Shown in pieces: positions 8,026 through 15,593 of a stretch of DNA of 48,277 nt. This stretch comes from Actinomadura sp. 6K520. GTDB taxonomy: Bacteria > Actinomycetota > Actinomycetes > Streptosporangiales > Streptosporangiaceae. How positions within the stretch are numbered: the first letter of the stretch is position 1; each line of letters starts with the position of its first letter. The notes below the pieces were generated by a model. That model was not told the DNA's origin. It saw nothing but the letters and a program-made list of their open reading frames with translations, and did no database searches. Position numbers and translations under genes: made by a program. The stretch lies in the NCBI RefSeq assembly GCF_004349245.1, contig NZ_SMLC01000045.1, positions 1 through 48,277 on the forward strand, written 5' to 3'.

Positions 8026-8943
8026 GTGAGACCCGTCCGTTCCCTCGGCGCGGTGATGGTGCTCGTCGCCGCGCTCGCCACCGGATGCGGTGGCGGCACC
8101 GATTCGTCCGGTGACGCGACGTCCAGCGCCAGGACCGTCACGGTCCAGGCCGCCAACGGGGCGGTGACCGTCCCGGCCAAGCCCGAGCGCATCGTGTCGC
8201 TGTCCCCCGCCCATACCGAGACGCTGTTCGCCATCGGCGCCGGGCCGCAGGTGGTGGCGGTGGACGACTACTCCGACCACCCGCCCAACGCGCCCAAGAC
8301 GAAGCTGTCGGGCTTCAAGCCGAACGCCGAGGCGGTCATCGAGTACAAGCCGGACCTCGTCGTCGTGTCCGACGACCTGAACGGCATCGTCAAGGCACTG
8401 GAGAAGGTGCGGATCCCCGTCCTGCTGGAGCCGGCGGCCGGCAACCTGGACGAGGCCTACGACGAGATCCGCGACCTCGGGCTGGCCACCGGGCACTCCG
8501 ACGAGGCGGACAAGCTCGTCACGGACATGCAGGCGAGCATCAAGGAGACCGTCGACGCCTCGTCGAAGGCCAAGGGCCTCACGTACTACCACGAGCTCGA
8601 CAACCAGCTGCACTCGGTGACGTCCAAGACGTTCGTCGGCCAGGTCTACGGGCTGTTCGGCCTCCGCAACATCGCCGACGAGGCGGACGGCGCGAACAGC
8701 GGGTACCCGCAGCTGTCGCGCGAGTTCCTCCTCAAGCAGGACCCCGACCTGATCTTCCTCGCCGACACCAAGTGCTGCGGCCAGAACGCCGGGACCGTCG
8801 CCAAGCGCCCCGGCTGGTCGGACCTGGGCGCGGTCGAGAACGGCGGCGTGATCGAGCTCGACGACGCCATCGCCTCCCGCTGGGGTCCCCGCCTGCCCGA
8901 GTTCGTCAAGGCGATCGGCGCCGCGGTGCAGAAGGTCCAGTGA
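8026..8943 (+). CDS. btuF: Cobalamin ABC transporter substrate-binding lipoprotein
   Basis: A 305-aa periplasmic-binding protein of the helical-backbone (BtuF/FepB) class that captures corrinoids and delivers them to BtuCD. It begins with a lipoprotein signal: VRPVRS, a hydrophobic stretch VMVLVAALATG, then the lipobox LATGC. The mature part shows RIVSLSPAHTETLFAIGAG, YKPDLVVVSDD and the C-lobe LLKQDPDLIFLADTKCC. The GTG at 8026 is chosen because AGGAGG ends 5 bases upstream and the signal peptide then has normal proportions. An upstream ATG at 7987 is in frame. First gene of the riboswitch-controlled operon, so the substrate assignment (cobalamin or cobinamide rather than siderophore) rests on the riboswitch and on cbiZ. 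Confidence 0.9.
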   Translation: MRPVRSLGAVMVLVAALATGCGGGTDSSGDATSSARTVTVQAANGAVTVPAKPERIVSLSPAHTETLFAIGAGPQVVAVDDYSDHPPNAPKTKLSGFKPNAEAVIEYKPDLVVVSDDLNGIVKALEKVRIPVLLEPAAGNLDEAYDEIRDLGLATGHSDEADKLVTDMQASIKETVDASSKAKGLTYYHELDNQLHSVTSKTFVGQVYGLFGLRNIADEADGANSGYPQLSREFLLKQDPDLIFLADTKCCGQNAGTVAKRPGWSDLGAVENGGVIELDDAIASRWGPRLPEFVKAIGAAVQKVQ

Positions 8944-8965
8944 TCGACGCACTGGACGGCCGGCC

Positions 8966-10078
8966 GTGAGTCCGCGGCTTCGCCGCGCGTCCGCGGGGAC
9001 GTCTCCGGACGTCCCCGCGGACGTCGCGGCTCGTCCCGTCCTGCCGGCCGGGCAGGCCAGGCTGCGGCCGGTTTCGCTCCTGGTCGCGATGGTGCTGCTG
9101 GCGGCGACGCTGCTGGCGGGGCTGCTGGTAGGGGCGGCCGGCCTGCCGGTCGGCGGAGTGCTGAAGGCGCTGGCCGACAGGCTCCCGTTCGTGCAGGTGG
9201 ACAGCGGGCTCAGCGTCATCGACGAGAACATCCTGTTCCAGTTGCGCGTGCCGAGGGCGCTTTTGGCGGCGCTGGTCGGCGGGATGCTCGCGATGGCGGG
9301 CGCCGGGTACCAGGGCGTGTTCCGCAATCCGCTCGCCGACCCGTACCTGCTGGGCGCGGCGGCGGGCGCCGGTGTCGGCGCGACGATGGTGATCGTGCTG
9401 ATGCCGGGCGACCCCGGGTACGCCGTGCCGCTCGCCGCGTTCGTGGGCGCCATCTCCGGCGTGTTCCTGGCGTACGTGCTGGGCAACACGGCGGGACGCG
9501 CGAGCGGGGCGGCGACGCTGGTGCTGGCCGGGGTCGCGGTGTCGTCCTTCCTGGCCTCGGTGCAGACGTTCCTGCAGCAGGTCAAGGCGGAGGAACTGCA
9601 ACGGATCTTCTCGTGGCTGCTCGGCGGCGTCGGGTCGGCCGACTGGCGGCAGCTCGCGCTGATCGCCCCGTACTCGCTGGCGTCGACGGTGGTGCTGCTC
9701 GCGCACGGTCGGCTGCTGGACGTGCTGAGCGTCGGCGACGAGGAGGCGGCGTCGCTGGGCCTGGCGGCGTCGCGGGTGCGGCTGACGGTGCTGGTCGCGG
9801 CGTCGCTGGCGACGGCGTGCGCGGTCGCGGTCAGCGGGCTGATCGGGTTCGTAGGGATCGTGGTCCCGCACGTGGTGCGCCGCCTGGCGGGCAGTTCGTA
9901 CCGGATCGTGCTGCCCTTGTCGCTGCTGGGCGGTGCCGCTTTCCTCGGTATGGCGGACCTCGTGGCGCGCACGGTGATCGAGCCCGCGGAGCTTCCGCTC
10001 GGTGTGGTCACCGCGTTCGTCGGCGGGCCGTTCTTCGTCGCGGTGCTGCGCGCGAGCCGCAGGGAGGTGGAGATGTGA
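8966..10078 (+). CDS. btuC: Cobalamin ABC transporter permease (FecCD family)
   Basis: A 370-aa polytopic membrane protein of the FecCD/BtuC family, probably with ten transmembrane helices. It follows a cytoplasmic N-terminal extension of about 35 residues rich in Arg, Pro and Ala. Family signatures are LRVPRALLAALVGGMLAMAG, YQGVFRNPLADPYLLG, and near the C-terminus GLIGFVGIVVPHVVRRLAG. The GTG at 8966 is 22 bases after btuF. The end overlaps btuD as ATGTGA. It forms the translocation pore with the BtuD ATPase. Confidence 0.9.
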   Translation: MSPRLRRASAGTSPDVPADVAARPVLPAGQARLRPVSLLVAMVLLAATLLAGLLVGAAGLPVGGVLKALADRLPFVQVDSGLSVIDENILFQLRVPRALLAALVGGMLAMAGAGYQGVFRNPLADPYLLGAAAGAGVGATMVIVLMPGDPGYAVPLAAFVGAISGVFLAYVLGNTAGRASGAATLVLAGVAVSSFLASVQTFLQQVKAEELQRIFSWLLGGVGSADWRQLALIAPYSLASTVVLLAHGRLLDVLSVGDEEAASLGLAASRVRLTVLVAASLATACAVAVSGLIGFVGIVVPHVVRRLAGSSYRIVLPLSLLGGAAFLGMADLVARTVIEPAELPLGVVTAFVGGPFFVAVLRASRREVEM

Positions 10079-10845
10079 CGGTGCTGGTGCGGGACCTGGA
10101 CGTGGCCCTGGGCGGGCGGCCGGTCCTGAACGGTGTGTCGCTGGACGCCCCCGCCGGGTCGTGGACGGCGATCATCGGCCCGAACGGCGCGGGCAAGTCG
10201 ACGCTGCTGCGCGCCGTCCTCGGCCTGGTCCCGTCCCATGGCGAGGTGACCGTGGCGGGTGTGGACCTCGGGACGCTGAAGCCGCGGCAGCGGGCCCGCC
10301 TGATCGCCTACACGCCGCAGAACCCGAACCTTCCGGTGGGGATGACGGCGTTCGACTACACGCTGCTCGGCCGGTCCCCCTACATCCCGCACCTGGGCCG
10401 GGAGGGCGCGCGGGACCGGGTCATCACCGCGGAGGTCCTCGACCGCCTCGACCTCACCGCCTTCGCGGCCCGTCCCCTGGGGCACCTTTCGGGCGGTGAG
10501 CGGCAGCGGGTGGTGCTGGCGCGGGCGCTGGCCCAGCAGACGTCGGTGCTGCTGCTGGACGAGCCGACCGCCGCCCTCGACATCGGCCACCAGCAGCAGG
10601 TGATGGAGCTGATCGACCGGCTGCGGCTGTCCGACGAGCTGACGGTGGTGACGACCATCCATGATCTGACGCTGGCGGGGCAGTACGCCGACCGGCTGGT
10701 CCTCATCTCGGCCGGGCGGGTGGCCGTGGCGGGCGAACCCGCGCAGGTCCTCACCCGCGCCGCCGTCGAGGAGCACTTCGACGCCCGGGTACGGGTCACC
10801 CCCGGTGCCGGCGGCCGGCCGGTCCTGTCGCTGGAGCGCCCGTGA
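10075..10845 (+). CDS. btuD: Cobalamin ABC transporter ATPase
   Basis: A 256-aa ABC ATPase that powers corrinoid import. All motifs are intact: Walker A GPNGAGKST (35-43, Lys41), Q-loop in YTPQNPNLP, signature LSGGERQ (138-144), Walker B with D-loop LLLDEPTAALD (Glu163) and the H-loop His196 in TIHDL. The GTG at 10075 overlaps the btuC stop, and the next gene overlaps its own stop as GTGA, so btuC, btuD and cbiZ are translationally coupled. The frame extends far upstream inside btuC, but that part is a shadow. Confidence 0.92.
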   Translation: MTVLVRDLDVALGGRPVLNGVSLDAPAGSWTAIIGPNGAGKSTLLRAVLGLVPSHGEVTVAGVDLGTLKPRQRARLIAYTPQNPNLPVGMTAFDYTLLGRSPYIPHLGREGARDRVITAEVLDRLDLTAFAARPLGHLSGGERQRVVLARALAQQTSVLLLDEPTAALDIGHQQQVMELIDRLRLSDELTVVTTIHDLTLAGQYADRLVLISAGRVAVAGEPAQVLTRAAVEEHFDARVRVTPGAGGRPVLSLERP

Positions 10846-11570
10846 ACCTCGAGACGGTGTGGCGTGCGGAGGACGGGGCGCGCCTCGCCGCGACGGTGTG
10901 GCGGGCGGGAGACGGGTACCGGATGATCTCGTCGGCGATGCTGGGCGGCGGGGTCGGCCCCGCCCGGTGGGTGCTGAACGCGCAGGTCGCGGGAGGCTAC
11001 TCGCGGATGGATCCGGTCGTGCACCTGACGGAACTCGCGGCGTCGTACGGCCTGGACGGGCCGGGCGTCGGGATGCTCACCGCGGCCTCGGTGTCCCGGA
11101 CCATGCGCCGGGACGACGGGGGCGTGCGCGTCTCGGCGACGGTGGGGCTCCGGGTCCCGACCTGGGCCGCGTCCCCCGCCGGCCGACCGGACCCGGAGCT
11201 GGCCCCGATGCACCTGGACGGGGCGCCGCCCCCGGCGTGGTCCCCCGGGACCGTCAACATCGTCGTCGCCGTGCCCGTGCCGCTGAGCGACGCGGCACTG
11301 GTGAACGCGGTGATGACCGTCACCGAGGCCAAGACCCAGGCGCTTCTGGAGGCCGGATACTCGTGCACGGGCACCGCTTCCGACGCCGTCTGCGTCGCGG
11401 CGGCCACGGGCGGCGCGGGGGCGGCGGCGACCGGGCCTGCGGAGCCGTTCGCGGGCCCCCGTTCCACGTGGGGGGCCAGGATCGCCCGGGCCGTGCACGC
11501 GGCCGTCCATGCGGGCGCCCTCGACTACACCGCCTACCTGAGCACCCGGAACCGGCACCGGCCGGGCTGA
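10842..11570 (+). CDS. cbiZ: Adenosylcobinamide amidohydrolase
   Basis: A 242-aa CbiZ-family enzyme. The family hydrolyses the aminopropanol side chain of adenosylcobinamide to give adenosylcobyric acid, letting imported incomplete or wrong corrinoids re-enter cobalamin synthesis. Recognition rests on SATVGLRVPTWAA, the strand GTVNIVVAVPVPLSDAALVNAV followed by MTVTEAKTQAL, the CTGTASDAVCVA loop and FAGPRSTWGARIARAVHAAVHAGA at the end, all typical. The GTG at 10842 overlaps btuD by 4 bases. Its place at the end of a riboswitch-controlled transport operon strongly supports a salvage role. Completing salvage would need cobyric-acid-dependent steps encoded elsewhere. Confidence 0.92.
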   Translation: MNLETVWRAEDGARLAATVWRAGDGYRMISSAMLGGGVGPARWVLNAQVAGGYSRMDPVVHLTELAASYGLDGPGVGMLTAASVSRTMRRDDGGVRVSATVGLRVPTWAASPAGRPDPELAPMHLDGAPPPAWSPGTVNIVVAVPVPLSDAALVNAVMTVTEAKTQALLEAGYSCTGTASDAVCVAAATGGAGAAATGPAEPFAGPRSTWGARIARAVHAAVHAGALDYTAYLSTRNRHRPG

Positions 11571-11591
11571 TCGCGCCCGTCCCCGGCAGGC

Positions 11592-11631
11592 GCCGGCCGC
11601 CGTACCACCCCGGTGCGATACGGCGGCCGGC
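11592..11631 (+). terminator. Hairpin terminator after cbiZ
   Basis: GCCGGCCGCCGTA (11592-11604) and TACGGCGGCCGGC (11619-11631) are perfect 13-bp complements around a 14-base loop, 21 bases after the cbiZ stop. There is no T-tract. It probably ends the cobalamin operon, and may also serve the convergent gene that ends at 11699. Confidence 0.7.
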
Positions 11632-11698
11632 TCAGGGCCAGTGCAGTGTGGGGAAGGGCCTCACCTCCTCGCGGTACGTCGGTCGGCCGGCATGACCG

Positions 11699-13132
11699 TC
11701 AGCCGGCGTAGGGCAGGTGGCGTCCGTTGCGCTGCGAGCCGTTGCGCTGCGAGCCGTTGTGCTGGGTGCCGTTGTACTGCGAGCCGTGTCTCCCGGGGTC
11801 GGTGGCGAGCGGGTCGCCGAAGTCCAGGGACGAGCCGCCCGGCGGCATCGGATGCAGCCCCGTCGGCGGTTCCCGGTCGACCACCGGGCGGGGGCCGCCG
11901 TCGCGGGGCCCGCCCGCGAGGGCGGTGAGCGCGTCGACCCGGCGGCGGGCCCGGTCGGCCTCGGCGCGTGCGGCGTCGCGTTCGGCGGTCAGCGCCTTCA
12001 CCGCCGCCCGGAGTTCCTCGGCGGTGCGGGTCAGCTGCCAGTTGTGCTGCTCCAGCTCACGTGCCCGCGCCTGGAACTGGTCGAGGTCGGCGACGGCCTG
12101 GCCGCGTTTGGCCTCGGCGTCGCGGACGGCGGAGCGCAGGTCGTCGGTGGCGCGCTTCGCCGCCTCCGCCTCGACGCGCTGCCCCTCCACCAGGGTCTCG
12201 GCCTCCGACAGCCGCCCGTGCAGGGACACCAGTTCCGCGCGGGCGTTCTCCAGGGAGGCGAGCAGTTCGCCTTCGCGGGAGGCGAAGCGGTCGCGTTCGC
12301 GTTCCGCGGCGAGCCGGGCGGCGCCGGCGGTGTCGGCCTCCTCCCTGGCCTCCTGCCGTTCGCGCCCGGCGGCGTCGCGTTCGGCGGTCAGGCGCTCGGC
12401 CTCGGCGCGGGCCGCCGCGGCCTCCTGCTCGGCGGCGTCCGCGCGGGCGCGGGCGGTCGCGGTCTCCCGCCAGGCGACCTCGGCCTGCCGCTGCGACGCG
12501 TCCCGTTCCCGCTGCGCGATCGCGATGTGCCCGGCGGCGTCGGCCTGGGCGTCGGCGATGCGCCGTTCGACGCCGGCGACGCTCAACTCGGACATGAGGG
12601 AGCCGGCGAGCCGGTCCGCGGCGCCCTCCAGCCGCTCGACCATCTCCCAGGCCCAGGCGACCTGGCCGGTGAGGCCGGGGGCCTGCCGGCCGCGGTCGCG
12701 GCTCTCCCGGGCGGAGCGCTCGCATCCCCCGTCGTTGTCCTGGCAGTAGCGGACGGTGCGGGCGCCGCGCACCGGCTGCGGCACGGGGCGTCCGCAGCCG
12801 GCGCACGGCCAGACCGCGACCGGGTCGCCGAGGCGCGCGATCCCGGCGCGGTCGTCGTCGCCCGGCGCGGGCTGCCGCGCGACGTCGCCGTACGTCCGGG
12901 CGGCCTCCGCCGGCGGCTGCGCCGGGTCGGTTTCCGCGGCGGGCTCGCCGCCCGGTTCGCCGCCGGGCGCCGGGTCCGCGCCGAAGTCGCCGCGGGACGC
13001 GGACGCCGACCCCGTGAAGGAGGAGGCCGGGTCGGGCTGGAGAGCGGAGTCGGGGATGACGGGAAGGTCGGTCTTCGTCGGGGAAGGGGGCGGGGCCACG
13101 TCGTCGAACGGGGCGACCTTCTGGTCCTTCAT
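11699..13132 (-). CDS. Coiled-coil protein with N-terminal cysteine cluster, function unknown
   Basis: A 477-aa protein with three parts. Residues 1-105 are disordered, rich in Pro, Ala, Asp and Gly. A four-cysteine cluster follows (Cys110, Cys113, Cys130, Cys137, as CAGCGRPVPQP...VRYCQDNDGGC) and could bind zinc. Then comes a long heptad-rich region (about 155-420) of Ala, Glu and Arg that should form a coiled coil, with segments such as AEAERLTAERDAAGRERQEA. The tail carries NGSQR/NGTQH/NGSQY pentapeptide repeats. I do not recognise a named family. Architecture suggests a structural or scaffolding protein. The ATG at 13132 begins MKDQKVAPFDD; the frame continues upstream inside the ligase gene but only as a shadow. 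Confidence 0.75.
   Translation of the reverse strand: MKDQKVAPFDDVAPPPSPTKTDLPVIPDSALQPDPASSFTGSASASRGDFGADPAPGGEPGGEPAAETDPAQPPAEAARTYGDVARQPAPGDDDRAGIARLGDPVAVWPCAGCGRPVPQPVRGARTVRYCQDNDGGCERSARESRDRGRQAPGLTGQVAWAWEMVERLEGAADRLAGSLMSELSVAGVERRIADAQADAAGHIAIAQRERDASQRQAEVAWRETATARARADAAEQEAAAARAEAERLTAERDAAGRERQEAREEADTAGAARLAAERERDRFASREGELLASLENARAELVSLHGRLSEAETLVEGQRVEAEAAKRATDDLRSAVRDAEAKRGQAVADLDQFQARARELEQHNWQLTRTAEELRAAVKALTAERDAARAEADRARRRVDALTALAGGPRDGGPRPVVDREPPTGLHPMPPGGSSLDFGDPLATDPGRHGSQYNGTQHNGSQRNGSQRNGRHLPYAG
11724..11783. repeat. Four tandem 15-bp units inside the coiled-coil gene
   Basis: CCGTTGCGCTGCGAG occurs twice exactly (11724-11738, 11739-11753), followed by two diverged copies (11754-11768, 11769-11783). 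On the coding strand they encode NGSQY, NGTQH, NGSQR, NGSQR. The phase-preserving unit length allows slippage without a frameshift, so copy number may vary between strains. Confidence 0.9.
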
Positions 13133-13221
13133 GTGCCGTTGTACGCAGGAACCCCCGGAGGCGTTCGACGTTCCCGGCAACGACTTCGGCCCCGTCCCTC
13201 CCCGGTGGCCCGCGGGCACGT

Positions 13222-14769
13222 TCAGCCCGCGTGTTCCCCCAGGTAGCCCTCCCTTACGCGGCGCCGGCTGAGCTTGCCGGACGGGGTGCGCGGCAGCGAC
13301 TCGCGGAACTCGATCCGGCGCGGATGCTTCAGTTTCGCCAGCCGCGGCTCGCAGTGCGCGAGCAGGTCCGCGGCCAGGGCGTCGCCGGGTACGGCGCCCT
13401 CGGCCGGCTCCACGAGCGCGACCACGATCTGCCCCCAGTCGTCGTCCGGGACGCCGATGACGGCGACGTCGCCGACCGCCGGGTGCTGCAGCAGGGCGTT
13501 CTCGATCTCGGCCGGGTAGATGTTCACGCCGCCGGCGATGATGAGGTCGGTGCGGCGGTCGCTCATGAAGAGCCAGCCGTCCTCGTCGAGGTGGCCGAGG
13601 TCGCCGGGCGTGTAGAAGTCGCCGCGCATGGCGGCGGCGGTCTTGCCGGGGTCGCCGTGGTACTCGAAGCCGGGCTGCCCGCTCGCGTAGATCAGGCCGG
13701 TCTCCCCCGGCGGCAGCTCGGCGCCCTCCGGGTCGAGGATCTTGAGCTGCACGCCGTCGACCGCGCGCCCGACCGTGCCGGGACGGGCGAGCCACTGCTC
13801 GGGGGTGGCGACGACGACCGGGCCGCTCTCGGTGCTGCCGTAGTACTCGTAGAGGACGGGCCCCCACCAGTCCATCATCCGCTGCTTGGTCTCGACGGGA
13901 ATGGGCGCGGCGCTGTGGTACACCTGCCGCAGCGACGACAGGTCGTAGCGTGCGCGGACGTCGTCCGGCAGGGCGAGCATGCGGTGGAACATCGTCGGCA
14001 CCATGAACGAGTTCGTCACGCCGTGCCGCTGGATCAGCTCCAGCGTCTGCTCGGGCCGGAAGTGCGGGACGACCACGAGGGCGTGGCCGAGGTTGAGCGA
14101 CATCAGCGCGTGGACGCACGGCGCGGAGTGGTAGAGCGGGCCGATGGCGAGGTGCACCTCGTCGCCCGGTTCGAGGCCGAGGTGCCGCATCAGCGTCTGC
14201 CTCATGAGGTCGAGCACCAGTTCCGGCGGGACGTCGAGGAGCGGCCGCCGGACGCCCTTCGGCCGGCCCGTCGTCCCGGACGTGTAGAGCATGATCGAGC
14301 CCATCTGCCGCCTGGCGGGCGGTTCGGCGCCGCCCGTGGCGCAGAGCGCGGCCATGGAGCCGTAGCCCTGGGCGGGGTCGACGCTCACGCGCCCCTCGGC
14401 GGGGATGCCCGCCTCGTCCGCCGCGCCCGTCACGACGTCGGCGAACGCGCTCTCGGTCACAACCGCCTTGGCGCCGCTGTCGGCCAGGATGTACCCGATC
14501 TCCGGCGCGGTCAGGTGACGGCTCACGGGAACGAGGTACAGGCCGCTCTGGAACGCGGCCAGCAGGACGGTGAGGAACTCGGGCCGGTTGCCGAGAACGG
14601 TCGCCAGCGAGTCACCGGGACGCAGCCCGAGCCCGCCCAGCGCGTTCGACAGGCGGTTCACCTCGGCGTGCAACTCGCCGTAGGACATCGGTTCCCCGGG
14701 GGCCAGGATGGCCGGGCGGTCCGGGTGATTCTGCGCGATCTCGTAGAAGCCGACACCCTCGACGCCCAT
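13222..14769 (-). CDS. Acyl-CoA synthetase (AMP-dependent ligase)
   Basis: A 515-aa ANL-superfamily ligase that activates a carboxylic acid to its CoA ester through an acyl-AMP. The core motifs are present: P-loop YTSGTTGRPKGV, YYGSTE, GDLGHLDEDGWLFMSDRRTD hinge region, GGVNIYPAEIE, and the C-terminal catalytic lysine in RTPSGKLSRR. Length is normal. It is divergent-adjacent to tetR and the leucine operon, all sharing fatty or branched acyl-CoA metabolism, so a short or branched-chain acid is a reasonable guess but not proven. It resembles the ligase at 30771-32303 in organisation (WWGPVLYEYYGSTE versus WWGPILHEYYAGTE). Confidence 0.88.
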   Translation of the reverse strand: MGVEGVGFYEIAQNHPDRPAILAPGEPMSYGELHAEVNRLSNALGGLGLRPGDSLATVLGNRPEFLTVLLAAFQSGLYLVPVSRHLTAPEIGYILADSGAKAVVTESAFADVVTGAADEAGIPAEGRVSVDPAQGYGSMAALCATGGAEPPARRQMGSIMLYTSGTTGRPKGVRRPLLDVPPELVLDLMRQTLMRHLGLEPGDEVHLAIGPLYHSAPCVHALMSLNLGHALVVVPHFRPEQTLELIQRHGVTNSFMVPTMFHRMLALPDDVRARYDLSSLRQVYHSAAPIPVETKQRMMDWWGPVLYEYYGSTESGPVVVATPEQWLARPGTVGRAVDGVQLKILDPEGAELPPGETGLIYASGQPGFEYHGDPGKTAAAMRGDFYTPGDLGHLDEDGWLFMSDRRTDLIIAGGVNIYPAEIENALLQHPAVGDVAVIGVPDDDWGQIVVALVEPAEGAVPGDALAADLLAHCEPRLAKLKHPRRIEFRESLPRTPSGKLSRRRVREGYLGEHAG

Positions 14770-14894
14770 ACGGCACTCCTCAGTCCGGGGTCAGACGGTC
14801 AAGAAATGACCTTCGGTACATCTGACCCAGTACGGCATGGCCGCGTCAAGGATGCGACCGCTCCTCCGCGCCGGAACAGCGGGGCCCTACCAGG

Positions 14895-15515
14895 TCAAAC
14901 GGCTTCCCGGCCGGCCCCGTCCAAGGCGGCGCGGGCCATGGTGTGGAGGAGGTCGCCCATCGCGTCGCGGTCGAGCCCGGCGGCGCTGCGCGGGGTGGAG
15001 TTGAGCAGGCCGAAGCAGGCGTGGACGGCCGCGCGGGTGCGGCCGTCCCGCAGGCCGGGGTGCAGGCGGCGCAGGACGGCGACCCATTCCTCCACGTAGG
15101 CGCGCTGCAGCCGGCGGATCCGGTGGCGCTGCGGCTCGGGGACGTTGTCCAGCTCCCGCTCGTGCACGGTGATCAGCGCGGGGTTGTCCAGGGCGAACGC
15201 GATGTGCCAGCGCAGCAGCGCGTCCAGGGCGCGGCCGGGGTCGGGCTCGGCGGCGCGGCGGGCGCCCTCGGCGAGCAGCCGCTCGCTGATGTCGAGGAGC
15301 ATCTCGGCGAGGACGGCCTCCTTGCCGCTGAAGTGCCGGTACAGGGCGGGGCCGGTGAGGCCGACGGCCCGTCCGACGTCGCCGATGGACGCCCCGTGGA
15401 AGCCGCGGCGCGCGAACAGCTCCGCCGCGGCGCCGAGGATCTCGGCCCGGCGCGGGTTGGGCGGGCCTGCCGGGGCGGCGGGCCCGGCGGCCGCCCCGGC
15501 GGGGCGGGACGTCAT
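14895..15515 (-). CDS. TetR family regulator of the leucine/acyl-CoA operon
   Basis: A 206-aa TetR-type repressor. The N-terminal helix-turn-helix spans RRAEILGAAAELFARRGFHG and SIGDVGRAVGLTGPALYRHF. The C-terminal ligand domain follows with LLRWHIAFALDNPALITVHERE, as in TetR proteins that sense acyl-CoA or fatty acids. It is transcribed divergently from mccB with 78 bases between starts, and two related 16-bp palindromes lie in that gap, so it very likely represses the mcc operon and itself. The N-terminus (about 20 residues, Ala/Gly/Pro) is low-complexity. The inducing ligand is inferred to be an acyl-CoA. Confidence 0.88.
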   Translation of the reverse strand: MTSRPAGAAAGPAAPAGPPNPRRAEILGAAAELFARRGFHGASIGDVGRAVGLTGPALYRHFSGKEAVLAEMLLDISERLLAEGARRAAEPDPGRALDALLRWHIAFALDNPALITVHERELDNVPEPQRHRIRRLQRAYVEEWVAVLRRLHPGLRDGRTRAAVHACFGLLNSTPRSAAGLDRDAMGDLLHTMARAALDGAGREAV

Positions 15516-15538
15516 GCGAGCCAGTCTAGACTAGAGTT

Positions 15539-15579
15539 GTTAACGGTGATTAACATCGGCATTGTTAACGGTCGTTAAC
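15539..15579. promoter_or_regulatory. Paired TetR operators between tetR and mccB
   Basis: GTTAACGGTGATTAAC (15539-15554) and GTTAACGGTCGTTAAC (15564-15579) are two near-identical 16-bp elements, the second a perfect GTTAAC-N4-GTTAAC inverted repeat. Their starts are 25 bp apart. They sit between the divergent tetR and mccB starts, with the second only 14 bases before the mccB ATG and overlapping its leader. Confidence 0.8.
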
Positions 15580-15593
15580 CGGGAAGGGGGGTC

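Noticed and set aside
7714..10776. A 1020-codon open frame on the minus strand across the cobalamin operon
   Set aside because: Low-complexity Arg/Ser/Thr/Pro text without any family. It is the antisense shadow of high-GC btuF-btuC-btuD, whose motifs are unmistakable on the plus strand.
11724..11783. 15-bp tandem units as a CRISPR or origin-type iteron
   Set aside because: No spacers, units directly abutting and in coding phase with a pentapeptide repeat, so they are a protein-coding repeat.
13133..14119. Extension of the coiled-coil gene upstream to 14119
   Set aside because: That part runs through the acyl-CoA synthetase gene in another frame and is arginine/proline-rich noise. The ATG at 13132 begins the plausible protein.
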